From Angelakisella sp. (GTDB taxonomy: Bacteria > Bacillota > Clostridia > Oscillospirales > Ruminococcaceae), in NCBI GenBank assembly GCA_022795575.1, contig JAAWGY010000163.1, forward strand, positions 1 to 5,899: a stretch of 5,899 nucleotides of DNA, written 5' to 3'. Shown piece after piece: positions 1 to 5,862 of this stretch (position 1 is its first letter; every line of letters starts with the position of its first letter). The position numbers were made by a program, and so were the translations under genes. The notes under the pieces are model-generated. The model made no database searches, was not told the origin of the DNA, and saw only the letters and a program-made list of their open reading frames with translations.

Positions 1-3
1 CAA

Positions 4-137
4 GGTGCCTCCGGCGGATCTGATTCCCTGCGGGGGGATTCGTATGGGATGGGCTTGTTGGTTTATTGTTTCGTTTCGTTGTGGGGGTAGGGGTGGTTGT
101 GGTGCCTCCGGCGGATTTTGATTCCCTGCGGGGGGAT
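4..137. repeat. Two copies of a short GC-rich intergenic repeat
   Basis: A unit of about 36 bases occurs at 4-39 and again at 101-137. Each copy begins GGTGCCTCCGGCGGAT and ends TGATTCCCTGCGGGGGGAT. The copies differ only in the joint between these halves, C in the first and TT in the second. Each half can form a small hairpin (CCTCCGGCGG, and CCC-TGC-GGG). The 61 bases between the copies are unrelated, G- and T-rich, and carry no gene. From general familiarity, similar GC-rich elements are common between genes in Oscillospiraceae genomes. No function can be read from the sequence. Confidence 0.7.
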
Positions 138-141
138 GGAC

Positions 142-176
142 GGCCTGCGGCCTTCGGATCCGCCGCCGGGCGGCGG
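142..176. other. GC-rich hairpins directly after the second repeat copy
   Basis: Immediately right of the second repeat is GGCC-TGC-GGCC (142-152), followed by a 7 bp stem CCGCCGC / GCGGCGG with a three-base loop (160-176). No T-run follows, so this is not a typical intrinsic terminator. It may be part of the same repeat element, which would make the second copy a longer version of the first. Confidence 0.45.
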
Positions 177-270
177 GGGAGTGGTTGAGATAGGCTTGTG
201 ATTTGTGTCTATATTTGGTTGTGGGACAAGTCATTTTGGGACCACAGGCCGGAGATTCTGTATAGGCTCT

Positions 271-333
271 AAAAGCCTGCCGCCCACGGTGTGCACCTTT
301 GACGGGGCACACCGTGGGCGGCAGGCTTTTTTT
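271..333. terminator. Long perfect hairpin, probable bidirectional terminator
   Basis: The arms 271-294 and 307-330 are perfect inverted repeats of 24 bases with a 12-base loop (295-306). On the plus strand the stem runs into seven T (327-333). On the minus strand the stem is followed by four T and then AG. It begins 5 bases beyond the TAA stop of the thioesterase gene (336-338), so it most likely ends the rqcH-thioesterase transcript. The better T-run faces plus-strand transcription arriving from the left of the window. The stem is unusually long for a simple terminator. Confidence 0.85.
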
Positions 334-335
334 CC

Positions 336-1082
336 TTATTCCTTTTCTGCAAAGCTCAGGGTTGCCTCGAAGCAGTCCTGCTCCCCCTCCCTGCCCAGGA
401 AGTAGTACTCCCCCGGGGCGGTCTCCCGGGAGAAGAGCCGGAGGGCGCGGCCCATGGGCACCTCCCGGTGGTAGCTGACGCAAAGCTCCCGCACCGGCCC
501 TGCCTCCAGCCGCTCCAGGGGCAGGCGGTCGCAGATGATGTCGGCGTAGCGGGTGTTGTTCATGTGGCGGTTCTGGTCGCAACGGGAGTAGCAGGCGACC
601 TCCTCCCCGGCAGGCAGCAGCTCCTCCCGGGGGCGGGTGATCCGGATGGGGAGCTCCGGCACCGCGGCCATATCAAAGGGCAGGCCCAGCTCCTCCGGCG
701 CCCGGCGTAAAATCCGCCGGGACTGGGTGTCCACCAGCATCCACCGGGCGTCCACCGCGGCGGCGGTACGGCCGTCCGGGAGGGATAGGGTGGTGTAGCG
801 GTGGTACACCGCCCGGATGGGGCTGGAGGGCAGGGAGGTAATCGTCACCTCCGCCCCGGCGGGGATATCCTCATACACCCGGGCGCAGAGCTTGGCCAGC
901 AGAAAGGCGGTGTGGGTCTGCTGGTACCGCTCCATGGTGATGCCCAACAGGGTGCAGTGGCGGGTGCTGACCTCCTGAACCAGCCGGAGCAGCCCGCCGG
1001 CGGTGAGGCGAAGGTTAAAGTCGCATTCAAACTCCGGGATGGTGCGCAGTGTCTGGTAACGGCCGGGGACGCAGGATTCCAT
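336..1082 (-). CDS. Acyl-ACP thioesterase, double hot-dog fold (FatA/FatB-like family)
   Basis: This 248-residue protein fits the bacterial members of the acyl-ACP thioesterase family, which hydrolyse fatty acyl-ACP to free fatty acid and ACP in the cytoplasm. The N-terminal hot-dog domain spans about residues 5-125 and closes with the family-like strand RWMLVDTQSRRILR (113-126). The second hot-dog domain spans about 155-245 and carries the active-site stretch DQNRHMNNTRY (169-179), in which N171 and H173 match the conserved catalytic Asn and His. Length is normal for the bacterial family. The ATG start at 1082 is supported by AGGAGG seven bases upstream (1088-1095 on the plus strand). It lies 36 bp downstream of rqcH on the same strand and is probably co-transcribed with it. 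The hairpin at 271-330 follows its stop. Substrate chain length cannot be read from the sequence. The family call is firm; the physiological role is inferred. Confidence 0.88.
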   Translation of the reverse strand: MESCVPGRYQTLRTIPEFECDFNLRLTAGGLLRLVQEVSTRHCTLLGITMERYQQTHTAFLLAKLCARVYEDIPAGAEVTITSLPSSPIRAVYHRYTTLSLPDGRTAAAVDARWMLVDTQSRRILRRAPEELGLPFDMAAVPELPIRITRPREELLPAGEEVACYSRCDQNRHMNNTRYADIICDRLPLERLEAGPVRELCVSYHREVPMGRALRLFSRETAPGEYYFLGREGEQDCFEATLSFAEKE

Positions 1083-1087
1083 AGCAG

Positions 1088-1095
1088 CTCCTCCT
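1088..1095 (-). promoter_or_regulatory. Ribosome binding site of the thioesterase gene
   Basis: On the minus strand AGGAGGAG lies just before the ATG at 1082, within the 36 bp gap after rqcH. It supports independent translation of the second gene of the operon and fixes its start. Confidence 0.8.
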
Positions 1096-1118
1096 AATGT
1101 TGTCGTGTTGGCGGGGGA

Positions 1119-2888
1119 CTATCCCTCCCGCAGCGCCTCGATCCTCCGGCGGTCCGGCTCCACCATGGCCGTCTGGTAGGTTTCGTAGATCACCATCCCC
1201 GGCTTGGCGCCGCCGGGTTTTTTTACGTTGCGGACCAGGGTGTAGTCCACCGGGATTTTGGCCCCCGCCGCCGCGCCCGTCCCCGCCGAGGAGTTGCAGG
1301 CGGCGATGACCGCCGCTTCCTCCACCGTCCGGTCGGGGATCTCCCGGGCCCCCTCGGTAAAGACGATGACGTGGGCCCCGTGGATCTTTTGGGTGTGGAG
1401 CCAGAGGTCGTAATTCCTGGCCTCCCGCAGGGTGAGCTGGTCGTTTTGCAGGTTGTTGCGGCCGCAGAGGATGAGGAAACCGTCGCTGGAGCGGTACCGC
1501 AGTGGCTGTAGCTTTACCGCCCGCTGCTTCTGCCGCTGGTCCCGCCGCAGGTAGCCCTGGCTGATGAGCTCCTCCCGGATCCCCGCCAGCTCCTCCTCCG
1601 AGCCCGCCCGCTCCAGCTCGGCAATGGCGGATTCCAGGTAGGTCCGCTCCTGCTCCCCCTTGGCGATGAGCTCCCGGAGCTTGCCCTCGGCGGTGGCGGC
1701 CTTGCGGTACTCCCCGTAGTACCGCTGGGCGTTTTTGGCCGGGGAAAGGGTGGCGTCCAGGGGGATCTCCACCTCCTCCCCCTGGCTGGAGAAGAAGTTT
1801 TGGGCCCGCAGCACCCGGTCCCCCCGCTCCATCCGGTACAGGTTGGCGGAGATGATGTCCCCCCACTCCTTGTACCGCTGCCGGCCGGCGGTATCCAGCA
1901 GCTCCTGCCCCTGGGCGGCCAGCTTGCGGGTCAGGCGGTCCCGGAGGGTGCAGAGGCTTTTGTGGAGCTGGGCGGTCTTCTGGCGCATCCGCTCCCGCTG
2001 GTCCTTGCCCTCATAGAAGAGGTCCAGCAGGGCGCTGTAGCTTTCCGGGTGCTGGACCTGGTAGTCCGGGGGGAATTGCCGGAGGTCCAGGTAGGAGAAG
2101 TCCACCCACCGGCCCTGGGGGTCCCGGACCAGGGTGGGGGTGCCGCAGCCCTCCTCCAAGGCGGTGGCCACCACCTTCAGGTAGAAGGTCAGCCGCTCCT
2201 GCTGGTCGGGGGTAAGGGAGGAGGGGACGGCGTCGGCCGGGCCGCAGACAAAGGCGCTGATCTCCCGGCAGACCAGAGGGGACAGCCCCTCCCCCTGCTC
2301 CAGGATGGCCTTGGGGAGGGGGATGTCCCGCCCGGCAAGGATGGCGGCGGCCAGCTGGTGGGGAGGGATGGTCAGCAGGCTTTTTTTGGACTGGGCGGGA
2401 GGGGGGGTATAGGTCATGCCGGGCAGCACCTGCCGGACCTCGCTGGTGACGAAATCCACCCGCTTGGCGGCGTCGATGATTTTATCCGACTGGTCCACCA
2501 AGATGATGTTGCTGTGCCGGCCCATGATCTCGCAGATCAGGGAGGTTTCCACCTTGTCCCCCAGGTCGTTCACCGTCTCAAAGACAATGCGGAGCACCCG
2601 GTCCAGGCCCTGCTGCCGGGCGGCGATGAGCCTGCCGGAGCCCAGGTGCTTGCGCAGCAGCATACAGAACATAGGGGCGGCCTTGGGGTTTTCCAGCGCC
2701 TGGGTGGTAAAGTGGACCTTGGGGGCGGTGGCGTCGGCAGAGAGGAGGAGCCGGCGGTTCTGGCCGCTGCCCCGGAGGGTCAGGAGCACCAGCTCCCGGC
2801 CGGGCTGGCTGATCTTATCGATGCGGGCGCCGGCCAGGGCGTTGATCTCCTGGCTGATTTTATGGAGAAAGCCTCCGTCAAAGGGCAT
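1119..2888 (-). CDS. rqcH: RqcH, Rqc2/NFACT-family ribosome quality control protein (often annotated fibronectin-binding protein FbpA)
   Basis: This 589-residue protein has the full NFACT layout. RqcH binds 50S subunits blocked by peptidyl-tRNA and recruits tRNA-Ala to add C-terminal alanine tails that mark the nascent chain for degradation. The NFACT-N domain covers about 1-170, beginning MPFDGGFLHKISQEIN and containing EIMGRHSNIIL (120-130). The Asp-Arg pair in GLDRVLRIVFE (D96, R97) matches the residues needed for tRNA recruitment in Bacillus subtilis RqcH (D97/R98). A helix-hairpin-helix region (about 175-225) and charged coiled-coil helices (about 290-440) follow. The NFACT-R domain is at about 462-575, with GRNNLQND, DLWLH (494-498) and NVKKPGGAKPGMV. 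A GTG codon at 2900 would add four residues. I prefer the ATG at 2888, which has AAAGGTGG eight bases upstream and aligns with family N-termini. The stop is TAG at 1119-1121. It is the first gene of the operon with the thioesterase. Confidence 0.93.
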   Translation of the reverse strand: MPFDGGFLHKISQEINALAGARIDKISQPGRELVLLTLRGSGQNRRLLLSADATAPKVHFTTQALENPKAAPMFCMLLRKHLGSGRLIAARQQGLDRVLRIVFETVNDLGDKVETSLICEIMGRHSNIILVDQSDKIIDAAKRVDFVTSEVRQVLPGMTYTPPPAQSKKSLLTIPPHQLAAAILAGRDIPLPKAILEQGEGLSPLVCREISAFVCGPADAVPSSLTPDQQERLTFYLKVVATALEEGCGTPTLVRDPQGRWVDFSYLDLRQFPPDYQVQHPESYSALLDLFYEGKDQRERMRQKTAQLHKSLCTLRDRLTRKLAAQGQELLDTAGRQRYKEWGDIISANLYRMERGDRVLRAQNFFSSQGEEVEIPLDATLSPAKNAQRYYGEYRKAATAEGKLRELIAKGEQERTYLESAIAELERAGSEEELAGIREELISQGYLRRDQRQKQRAVKLQPLRYRSSDGFLILCGRNNLQNDQLTLREARNYDLWLHTQKIHGAHVIVFTEGAREIPDRTVEEAAVIAACNSSAGTGAAAGAKIPVDYTLVRNVKKPGGAKPGMVIYETYQTAMVEPDRRRIEALREG

Positions 2889-2896
2889 GGGAAATG

Positions 2897-2904
2897 CCAC
2901 CTTT
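2897..2904 (-). promoter_or_regulatory. Ribosome binding site that decides the rqcH start
   Basis: On the minus strand AAAGGTGG lies eight bases before the ATG at 2888. The alternative GTG at 2900 falls inside this very motif and has no other purine-rich site at a proper distance. The site therefore supports the shorter, 589-residue reading. Confidence 0.65.
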
Positions 2905-2945
2905 CGCTGTAGAATGGGGGAGCGGCCCCTGGGGGTGTTGTCCTT

Positions 2946-2974
2946 AGTATACCACCTTTTTCCCGGATGGGCAA
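2946..2974 (-). promoter_or_regulatory. Predicted housekeeping promoter of the rqcH operon
   Basis: Reading the minus strand, TTGCCC (2974-2969) and TATACT (2951-2946) are separated by 17 bases. They match four of six and five of six consensus positions of the main sigma factor. The start of transcription would fall near 2939, giving a leader of about 50 bases before the rqcH ATG. No operator or riboswitch structure is evident in the leader. Confidence 0.55.
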
Positions 2975-3023
2975 ATTGGGGGGCAGCCGGGGGAGGGGCA
3001 GAAGCTGTAATATATGAATCCCT

Positions 3024-3482
3024 TTGTGCCTTTTCTGCTATCCTGTTGTCAGTACAGTGGCGGGCAAATCATCAAAACAAGGTATTTGGTGCCGGAAGGC
3101 CGGAAGGTCCAGCGGCTTTGGCGGTGGTGAAACGCCCCAGGGCCAACCGGGTGTAATTGCTCCGGGCAAAGGAACAGCGCGGGAGAGTGCGGCGGCCACC
3201 CCTGGGACGGGGCAGAAGGGTTACGCTGCGGGTACTTCTGGAAGCCCCCAAGGGCCCGGCAGTACGCCGCCCGGCCGACCGGAGACGCCGTCCCGGCCTG
3301 TCACTCCTGCGGCCTCGGTCATTCCCACCAATCCGGTGCAGAGAAATCCCAAACACGAATCTTAACAGCGACCGGCGGCTCCTTCCAGCAGGCCGGCAAA
3401 GAATCCGCTGCCTGTTTGGGAGTACGAAAAACCTGAAAACGGCAATACCCGCCCGGCCAGACCGGGAGAGCCGCAAAAATAG
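3024..3482 (+). pseudogene. Pro/Gly-rich reading frame interrupted by an in-frame stop
   Basis: One frame runs from a doubtful TTG at 3024 to TAA at 3363-3365. The same frame then continues with equally Pro-rich sequence to TAG at 3480-3482. The part before the stop includes GGGETPQGQPGV and SRPVTPAASVIPTNPV; the part after reads RPAAPSSRPAKNPLPVWEYE and ends RPARPGEPQK. Similar low-complexity, Pro-rich composition on both sides suggests one C-terminal tail split by a nonsense change. The final stop is 15 bp before the ATG of the peptidase remnant, as expected for adjacent genes of one operon. The true start and the protein family are not recognisable, and GC-rich DNA can produce such composition by chance. 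The sequence before about 3110 may not belong to this gene. Confidence 0.35.
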
Positions 3483-3497
3483 CAGAGAAGGTGAGAA

Positions 3498-3855
3498 ATG
3501 AGCCAGAACCAGCAAAAGGGAATCTCCTGCGCCACCAACCTGGCGCGCCTGGACCATGCTGTTGCCATTGTCCTCCAGAGGGCGGCAAGCGGCGACTTGT
3601 ACGGTGCGGCGGTGGCTACGGCTAAAGCTTTCCTTCCGGAAATCCTCAAGGTGATTTTCTGCATCTTTATCCCCTTTTTCCTGTACCTTTTTTGTTGTGC
3701 ATCCTAACTTCCCAATATCCTACGGTGCCAAACAGCGCCATACAGGAGATGAACGTAAAGGTGGCCTATGTGGGCTCCCTTTACGATAGCGTTTCCAACT
3801 TCACACGGCAGGAGGCCAATACGATCATAGCCCGTCATTGGGCGGTCTTTGGGCC
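3498..3855 (+). pseudogene. N-terminal remnant of a conjugative-element membrane peptidase (NlpC/P60 or CHAP type)
   Basis: The frame opens with ATG at 3498, preceded by AAGGTGAG, and encodes 69 residues beginning MSQNQQKGISCATNLARLD. Next come GDLYGAAVATAKAFLPEILK (about 32-51) and a hydrophobic membrane segment (about 49-66). After TCC comes TAA (3705-3707), yet the same frame goes on with LPNIL, which fits the A-S/L-P-N-I-L stretch I recall after the membrane helix in this family. Near 3725-3745 the family-like reading moves to another frame: NSAIQEMNVKVAYVGSLYDS, then FTRQEANTIIAR, until resemblance fades around 3840-3855. The catalytic domain is absent. In intact elements such proteins are cell-wall hydrolases of the conjugation apparatus encoded near the VirB4 ATPase. 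The family assignment is from memory and moderate; the broken state is visible directly. Confidence 0.5.
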
Positions 3856-3923
3856 CGCGCCACACTCCTGCCTGAAATACAGGTCTGTTTTAGCATGGGG
3901 AAGGAGGGGTGTATACTTGCACT

Positions 3924-4814
3924 TTACAGCTTGACAACATCTCCATGGGTATAGGCCGCCTGAGCCAGTTCAATAAAGTAGCGGGTGCTTTCCCGCTGAT
4001 CCTCCCGGTGATAGCCCAGCACACAGGGGATCACATCCGGGCAGTCAAAGGGGACCCAGGCAAACTCCCCGTTGTGGTCGTTGGCAAAGCCGGGGGTGAG
4101 GACCACCCCTTTTCTGGCCGCCACATTGGCAAGGGCAGTCTCGTGGTCGGGACAATTGAGGACCTTCACCTGTCCGGCGGCCACGATGCGGTTCTGTACG
4201 GCGACCAGCTCCGGAGGGGAACCACCTCCTACCATGAATACACGACCAGCAAGATCGGCTTCCCTTACCGTTTCCCTTTGGGCCAGGGTGTCGTCTTTTC
4301 TCAGGATCAGGTAAAGATGGCTCTCGAACAAGGGAGCCATGCGAATGGCAGTATAACGGCGGAGCTCCGACTCTCTGGCGAAAAGAATGTCCTGCTCTCC
4401 CCGGAGGAACAGGTCCAGCCGCTCCTCCCCGTAAACAAAGCGGATATTCAGCGCTACATGAGGCATGGCCGCCTCGAACCGTTCCATGATCTGGGGGAGG
4501 AAACAGATGCAGGAGCGCATGGGAATACAGACATTCAGCGCCTCGCGGTATCGGGAATCCATGTTCTGCCCCTGCTCCACCGCCGCCTTGATCTCGGCAC
4601 GGATCCGCCGCAGCTCCCCGCAGAACCGGGCCCCTGCCGGGGTCAATGCCGCGCCCTTGCCGGAACGCTGGAAAAGCCGGAAGCCAATCTCATCCTCCAG
4701 ACACTGGATCTGATAGGTCAGGGAGGGCTGACTGATAAAAAGATGCTCCGCCGCCCGGCTGAAATTCAGCGTGGCGGACAGCTCCAAGGCGCAGTCCATC
4801 TGTTTTGTTGTCAT
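3924..4814 (-). CDS. LysR-family transcriptional regulator
   Basis: This 296-residue protein has the standard LysR length and layout. The winged helix-turn-helix is at residues 1-62: NFSRAAEHLFISQPSLTYQI (17-36) is the recognition region and GAALTPAGARF (54-64) the wing. A linker helix (about 65-88) leads to a periplasmic-binding-like effector domain (about 91-290), which includes the typical VAARKGVVLTPGF (231-243). The start ATG at 4814 is supported by AAAGGAGG six bases upstream, and the stop is TAA at 3924-3926. It is divergent from the aldo/keto reductase at 4943, the usual arrangement of a LysR regulator and its target, so regulation of that gene and of itself is inferred. No effector can be named. 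No clear terminator follows the gene; transcription could run antisense into the mobile-element relic. Confidence 0.92.
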   Translation of the reverse strand: MTTKQMDCALELSATLNFSRAAEHLFISQPSLTYQIQCLEDEIGFRLFQRSGKGAALTPAGARFCGELRRIRAEIKAAVEQGQNMDSRYREALNVCIPMRSCICFLPQIMERFEAAMPHVALNIRFVYGEERLDLFLRGEQDILFARESELRRYTAIRMAPLFESHLYLILRKDDTLAQRETVREADLAGRVFMVGGGSPPELVAVQNRIVAAGQVKVLNCPDHETALANVAARKGVVLTPGFANDHNGEFAWVPFDCPDVIPCVLGYHREDQRESTRYFIELAQAAYTHGDVVKL

Positions 4815-4820
4815 CGGGGG

Positions 4821-4828
4821 CCTCCTTT
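4821..4828 (-). promoter_or_regulatory. Ribosome binding site of the LysR gene
   Basis: On the minus strand AAAGGAGG stands six bases before the ATG at 4814. It is a near-ideal site and settles the start of the regulator. Confidence 0.8.
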
Positions 4829-4835
4829 CCCTTGG

Positions 4836-4861
4836 CTATAAAAAAATCAAATCAATTATAG
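4836..4861. promoter_or_regulatory. Inverted repeat, candidate regulator binding site
   Basis: CTATAA (4836-4841) and TTATAG (4856-4861) are perfect inverted arms separated by 14 bases. The right arm overlaps the -10 element of the LysR promoter, so a protein bound here could repress that promoter. It does not fit the strict T-N11-A LysR box, and A/T-rich arms can arise by chance. Confidence 0.35.
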
Positions 4862-4883
4862 CAAATTTCGATTGTACTTTCAA
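4855..4883 (-). promoter_or_regulatory. Promoter of the LysR gene
   Basis: Reading the minus strand, TTGAAA (4883-4878) and TATAAT (4860-4855) are separated by exactly 17 bases. They match five of six and six of six consensus positions. The transcription start would be near 4848, about 34 bases before the ATG. The -35 element lies inside the predicted spacer of the divergent reductase promoter. Confidence 0.75.
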
Positions 4884-4902
4884 CGGTGATACTCTTTATA
4901 AT
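4872..4902 (+). promoter_or_regulatory. Candidate promoter of the aldo/keto reductase
   Basis: A perfect TATAAT lies at 4897-4902. The only -35-like sequence at a usable distance is TTGTAC (4872-4877), with a 19-base spacer. The weak -35 and long spacer suggest dependence on an activator, in keeping with the divergent LysR gene. The flanking CTTTA/TAAAG arms (4894-4898, 4903-4907) surround the -10. Confidence 0.5.
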
Positions 4903-4942
4903 TAAAGCAGACAAAGAAATGACCGATGAAAGAGATGAAATG

Positions 4943-5808
4943 ATGAAGACACGAAATTTGTGCTCCCTCACCGTCTCGGAGGTGGGGATGGGCTGTATGG
5001 CTTTCTCCCACGGCTACGGAAAGATCCCCCCGGAGGAATACAGCGTCCAGGCCATCCAAAACGCATACCGCCACGGCTGCACCTTCTTCGACACGGCGGA
5101 AATCTATAGCCCAGGCCTGGCGGGCATCGGCCACAACGAGCGCATCGTGGGCAAGGCTTTGAAGGAGGTCCGGGAAAAGGTGGTGCTGGGACCAAGCTCT
5201 TTCTGAACCGGTCCGAGGTCCGGGGCGGGGTGTACCCGGCAATCCGCCGGCACCTGGAGGACTCCATGGCCCGGCTCCAGACCGGCTGGGTGGACCTCTA
5301 CTACCTCCACCGCGCCGGCAGCGTCCCCGTTGAGGAGGTGGCCGAGGCCATGGGCCGCCTCATCGACGAAGGGCTCATCCGGGGGTGGGGGCTGTCCCAG
5401 GTGGATGTAGAGGTCATTGACCGGGCCCAGCAGGTCACTCCCCTCACCGCCATCCAAAATATCTACTCCATGGTGGAGCGGGATATGGAGGCACAGGTCA
5501 TCCCCTACTGCCTGGAACATCATATCGGCGTTGTGCCCTTCTCTCCCATCGCCAGCGGCCTTTTATCCGGCAGGATTACGCCGGATACGCAGTTTGAGAA
5601 AAATGACGATGTCCGCAACTGGGTCCCCCAGCTGAGCCGCCGTAACATCATCGGCAACCAGCCCATCATCGACCTGTTAAAAGAATACGCCGAAAAGAAA
5701 AACGCCACCCCGGCCCAAATCTCCCTGGCCTGGATGCTCCACAAGTACCCTCATGTGGTCCCCATTCCCGGCTCCAAAAACAAGGAGCGGATCATTGAAA
5801 ACTTATAG
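4943..5808 (+). pseudogene. Aldo/keto reductase, frameshifted and C-terminally short
   Basis: The product belongs to the NAD(P)H-dependent aldo/keto reductase family (TIM barrel), which reduces aldehydes and ketones in the cytoplasm. The start MKTRNLCSLTVSEVGMGCMA at 4943 aligns with family N-termini and has GAAAGAG eight bases upstream; in-frame ATGs at 4886, 4919 and 4940 are less likely. The first part includes FDTAEIYS with catalytic D50 and Y55 and reads to KVVLG. Near 5186-5191 one base appears to be missing. The original frame stops at TGA 5204-5206, while the next frame continues TKLFLNRSEV with the expected catalytic Lys, then DLYYLHR (His codon 5308-5310), WGLSQV, VPFSPIASGLLSG and VPIPGSKNKERI, ending ENL at a TAG (5806-5808). 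All four catalytic residues survive once the shift is corrected. About 40 family C-terminal residues are absent. It could be a real pseudogene or an assembly error. Confidence 0.85.
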
Positions 5809-5840
5809 CAACCATCAAAATTGTCGACACCCATCTGGAC

Positions 5841-5862
5841 GGCAGCTTTCCCAGCTGCCTTT
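5841..5862 (+). terminator. Weak hairpin after the reductase
   Basis: GGCAGCT (5841-5847) pairs with AGCTGCC (5853-5859) around a five-base loop and is followed by only three T. It sits 33 bases after the reductase stop, so it may end that transcript, but the short T-run makes it a poor intrinsic terminator. The rest of 5809-5899 shows no recognisable gene. Confidence 0.3.

Larger units (their letters stand above)
3024..3900 (+). mobile_element. Decayed fragment of an integrative conjugative element (inferred)
   Basis: This stretch lies between two intact chromosomal units and contains only broken plus-strand reading frames: a Pro/Gly-rich tail with an internal stop, then a membrane-anchored peptidase N-terminus with a stop and a frameshift that is then cut short. 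The gene order (Pro-rich frame, short gap, ATG with ribosome binding site, membrane peptidase) resembles the transfer region of Tn1549/CTn-type elements of Clostridia. No attachment sites, terminal repeats, integrase or relaxase are visible, and both ends are approximate. The identification rests on recalled family resemblance, not on a search. Confidence 0.4.

Noticed and set aside
4..137. The repeat pair as a CRISPR array
   Set aside because: There are only two copies, the spacer-like segment is about 61 bases, the units contain two small hairpins each, and no cas genes are near.
205..405. Plus-strand frame of 66 codons over the hairpin
   Set aside because: It runs through the terminator stem and into the 3' end of the thioesterase gene, starts at a non-ATG codon without a ribosome binding site, and has no family features.
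1027..1866. Minus-strand frame of 279 codons overlapping rqcH and the thioesterase
   Set aside because: It is Gly/Pro/Arg-rich, has no recognisable domain, and overlaps the well-supported NFACT-R domain in another frame.
1800..2912. Long plus-strand open frame of 370 codons
   Set aside because: It is antisense to rqcH and shows only the Gly/Gln/Val-rich composition that arises opposite GC-rich coding sequence; rqcH has clear domains.
3055..3156. Plus-strand frame ending KRPRANRV as a possible tail of another conjugation gene
   Set aside because: It is open mainly because of high GC and continues an antisense frame of rqcH; I cannot tie it to a known protein.
3072..3557. Minus-strand frame of 161 codons opposite the relic
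   Set aside because: It is Arg/Ser/Gly-rich without domains, has no ribosome binding site, and is opposite the better supported plus-strand remnants.
3909..4841. Plus-strand frame of 310 codons
   Set aside because: It is the antisense shadow of the LysR gene, which has a proper helix-turn-helix, ribosome binding site and promoter.
5183..5206. Programmed ribosomal frameshift in the reductase
   Set aside because: There is no slippery heptamer of the usual form and no convincing downstream structure, and aldo/keto reductases are not known to use recoding. Mutation or sequence error is simpler.
5104..5523. Minus-strand frame of 139 codons within the reductase
   Set aside because: It is a shadow of the plus-strand gene, whose catalytic motifs are plain in both of its frames.
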